From Roseburia sp. (GTDB taxonomy: Bacteria > Bacillota > Clostridia > Lachnospirales > Lachnospiraceae), in NCBI GenBank assembly GCA_017937095.1, contig JAGBEG010000010.1:496001-560000 (forward strand): DNA of 64,000 nucleotides, given 5' to 3'. Each line of letters begins with the position of its first letter. The first letter of the stretch is position 1. Below the pieces are notes generated by a model. That model saw only the letters and a program-made list of their open reading frames with translations, did no database searches and was not told the origin of the DNA. The position numbers and the translations under genes were made by a program. This document shows positions 62,789 to 64,000 of this stretch, in pieces.

Positions 62789-64000
62789 CTATTTTCCTAC
62801 CAATATTACGACAGCCTCTCCCTTTACGGCAATCTGGGCTTCCTCTATCCGTTCTTCCTCTGCAAGAAAAGGCTGCGCGCTGCGCGCCGTGTCCATGCAC
62901 AGATACCAGCGGCGTTTGCCGGGAAGCTTCGGCAGCGCGAGGCGCGCCGTTCCCGTGTGGAAATTGTAGCCCACATAAATATCCGCATCCGCCGTGCCGT
63001 CCTCACGCTTCTCATAAGCGCCGCAGTACATCATCCCAACCGACTGCCGTTCTCTCGTCAGCGAAGAAATCCATGCATTCTCGCCGTGATATGACAGGTC
63101 CGGAAATCCCTTGCGCCCAGCGTCGTTAAGCGTCTTTGGCTCTTCCGCGGCAAGTACCGGATGTGCCTTTCGAAACGCGATCATTTCCCGTGTAAAATCC
63201 GTAAGCCACGCATAGGAACGGTTCCGCTTCCAGTTCACCCAGCCGATACGGTTGTCCTGACAGTATGCGTTGTTATTGCCCTCCTGTGAATTGCCCTGCT
63301 CGTCACCCTCGAACAGCAGCGGCACTCCCTGCCCCAGCATCAGAATCGCAATGGCATTGCGCATCTGTCGCTCTCTGATCTGGCGTACCAGACGGCGCAT
63401 ACTCCTTCCCTCAACCCCATAATTGCTGCTTAGATTCCAGTTGCTGCCGTCACAGTTGTCCTCTCCGTTTGCCTCGTTGTGCTTCTCCGCATAGCAGAAT
63501 AAATCGTTCAGCGTAAATCCGTTGTTATCCGCAATGTAATTCACAAATCCATGGTATCTGTGCTGCTTGCGCTGCTGGCAGGCGAATGCCTCTAAACTCC
63601 CGTTCATGTGATTTAACATCGCGCGCACCGGATAGAGATACTCGTCGCTGTATATGAACAGATGCGGGTAGCTGCATTTGCCCTCCAGAAGCATCGGATC
63701 ATATCCCGTATAAAAAATCTTCGTGCGTCGCAGCCACGCGTCCTGCGCAATCTGGGTAATCGGAAGCTTTTCCCCAAGCAGATGAAAGCCGTCCACATGA
63801 TATTCCCGCACCCAGTAGCGCAGCGCGTCGAGGATCATGTTCTGATTCTCACTTCCGGTAAAGTACATTTCCATCACGCACTCCATGCCGTTTGCATGAA
63901 GCTGCCTCACCAGTTCCTTCCACTCCCATGCCGCGTCTGCCGCTCCGGCGTAGGAAGCCTTTACCGCAAAATAATTTCCCGGCACATAGCCCCACAAATT
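62789..64000 (-). CDS. GH13 isoamylase/GlgX-like protein, catalytic residues missing (5' end outside window)
   Basis: About 404 C-terminal residues are visible; the gene starts beyond the right edge. The fold markers of glycogen debranching enzymes are clear: WGYVPGNYFAV, GFTLNDLFCY, NWNLSSNYGVEG, GQGVPLLFEGDEQGNSQEGNNNAYCQ near the middle, and DNRIGWVNW. However, the three catalytic positions differ: the nucleophile region DGFRFD reads DGFHLL (about 63778-63793), the acid/base region AEPWD reads YTGYD (about 63709), and the stabiliser AHDGFTL reads DNNGFTL (about 63523-63532). It is likely a non-catalytic glycogen-binding or regulatory protein. Confidence 0.8.
   Translation of the reverse strand, partial: NLWGYVPGNYFAVKASYAGAADAAWEWKELVRQLHANGMECVMEMYFTGSENQNMILDALRYWVREYHVDGFHLLGEKLPITQIAQDAWLRRTKIFYTGYDPMLLEGKCSYPHLFIYSDEYLYPVRAMLNHMNGSLEAFACQQRKQHRYHGFVNYIADNNGFTLNDLFCYAEKHNEANGEDNCDGSNWNLSSNYGVEGRSMRRLVRQIRERQMRNAIAILMLGQGVPLLFEGDEQGNSQEGNNNAYCQDNRIGWVNWKRNRSYAWLTDFTREMIAFRKAHPVLAAEEPKTLNDAGRKGFPDLSYHGENAWISSLTRERQSVGMMYCGAYEKREDGTADADIYVGYNFHTGTARLALPKLPGKRRWYLCMDTARSAQPFLAEEERIEEAQIAVKGEAVVILVGK

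Noticed and set aside
1-64000. tRNA, rRNA, insertion sequences, att sites
   Set aside because: Intergenic regions were read on both strands; none contained recognisable RNA genes or terminal inverted repeats with transposase.

Overview
The window reads as a chromosomal backbone segment of a motile, Gram-positive anaerobe of the Lachnospiraceae, Roseburia-like. This is an inference from gene content and order: a fla/che cluster headed by CodY, a SigK-type sporulation sigma factor, CheC/CheD/FliY adaptation proteins, PolC, and a Clostridia-type order of isoprenoid and envelope genes. No rRNA, tRNA, CRISPR array, insertion sequence or prophage was seen. Nearly all genes lie on the minus strand.

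Layout, in minus-strand transcription order (right to left). The right end (60.4-64 kb) holds a truncated GH13 glycogen-debranching-like gene whose catalytic residues appear to be lost, a DUF5662 gene, a plus-strand RluA-family pseudouridine synthase that overlaps it tail to tail, and a SigK-like sigma factor. Next come comM, dprA, topA and codY (60.3-54.7 kb). codY has a good promoter with a CodY-box-like site between the -35 and -10. A strong terminator then precedes the flagellar/chemotaxis cluster (54.3-23.1 kb): flgB-flgC-fliE-fliF-fliG-fliH-fliI-fliJ-motE-like-fliK-flgD-TIGR02530-flgE, a terminator and new promoter, then motA-motB-fliL-fliM-fliY-cheY-fliO-fliP-fliQ-fliR-flhB-flhA-flhF-flhG-pilZ-cheB-cheA-cheW-cheC-cheD-small membrane protein-fliA. 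Four less familiar genes follow fliA (23.1-19.1 kb), and the last of them runs into the rpsB promoter. rpsB-tsf end at a terminator near 17.1 kb.

In Bacillus subtilis the order codY-fla/che-sigD-rpsB-tsf-pyrH-frr-uppS-cdsA-dxr-rasP-polC is continuous. Here it is interrupted between tsf and pyrH by about 10.5 kb (6.6-17.0 kb). That block holds a three-gene phosphorelay (Hpt, response regulator with a degenerate HD-GYP domain, hybrid kinase), a plus-strand pair of a duplicated DUF1538 membrane protein and a tandem PII-like protein, an Na/Pi-symporter-like gene with a DUF368 (PopT-like) gene, a polysaccharide deacetylase and a bactofilin. The ancestral order resumes with pyrH-frr-uppS-cdsA-dxr-rseP-ispG-polC.

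Functionally the window joins export-apparatus and motor assembly, chemotactic signalling, nutrient-state control (CodY), start of translation-factor synthesis, and envelope lipid supply (UppS, CdsA, DXP pathway, PopT-like). The candidates for less-described biology are the DUF1538/tandem-PII cassette, the GH13 pseudoenzyme, the FlgD with two extra repeats, and the envelope-type genes attached to the 3' end of the flagellar operon.
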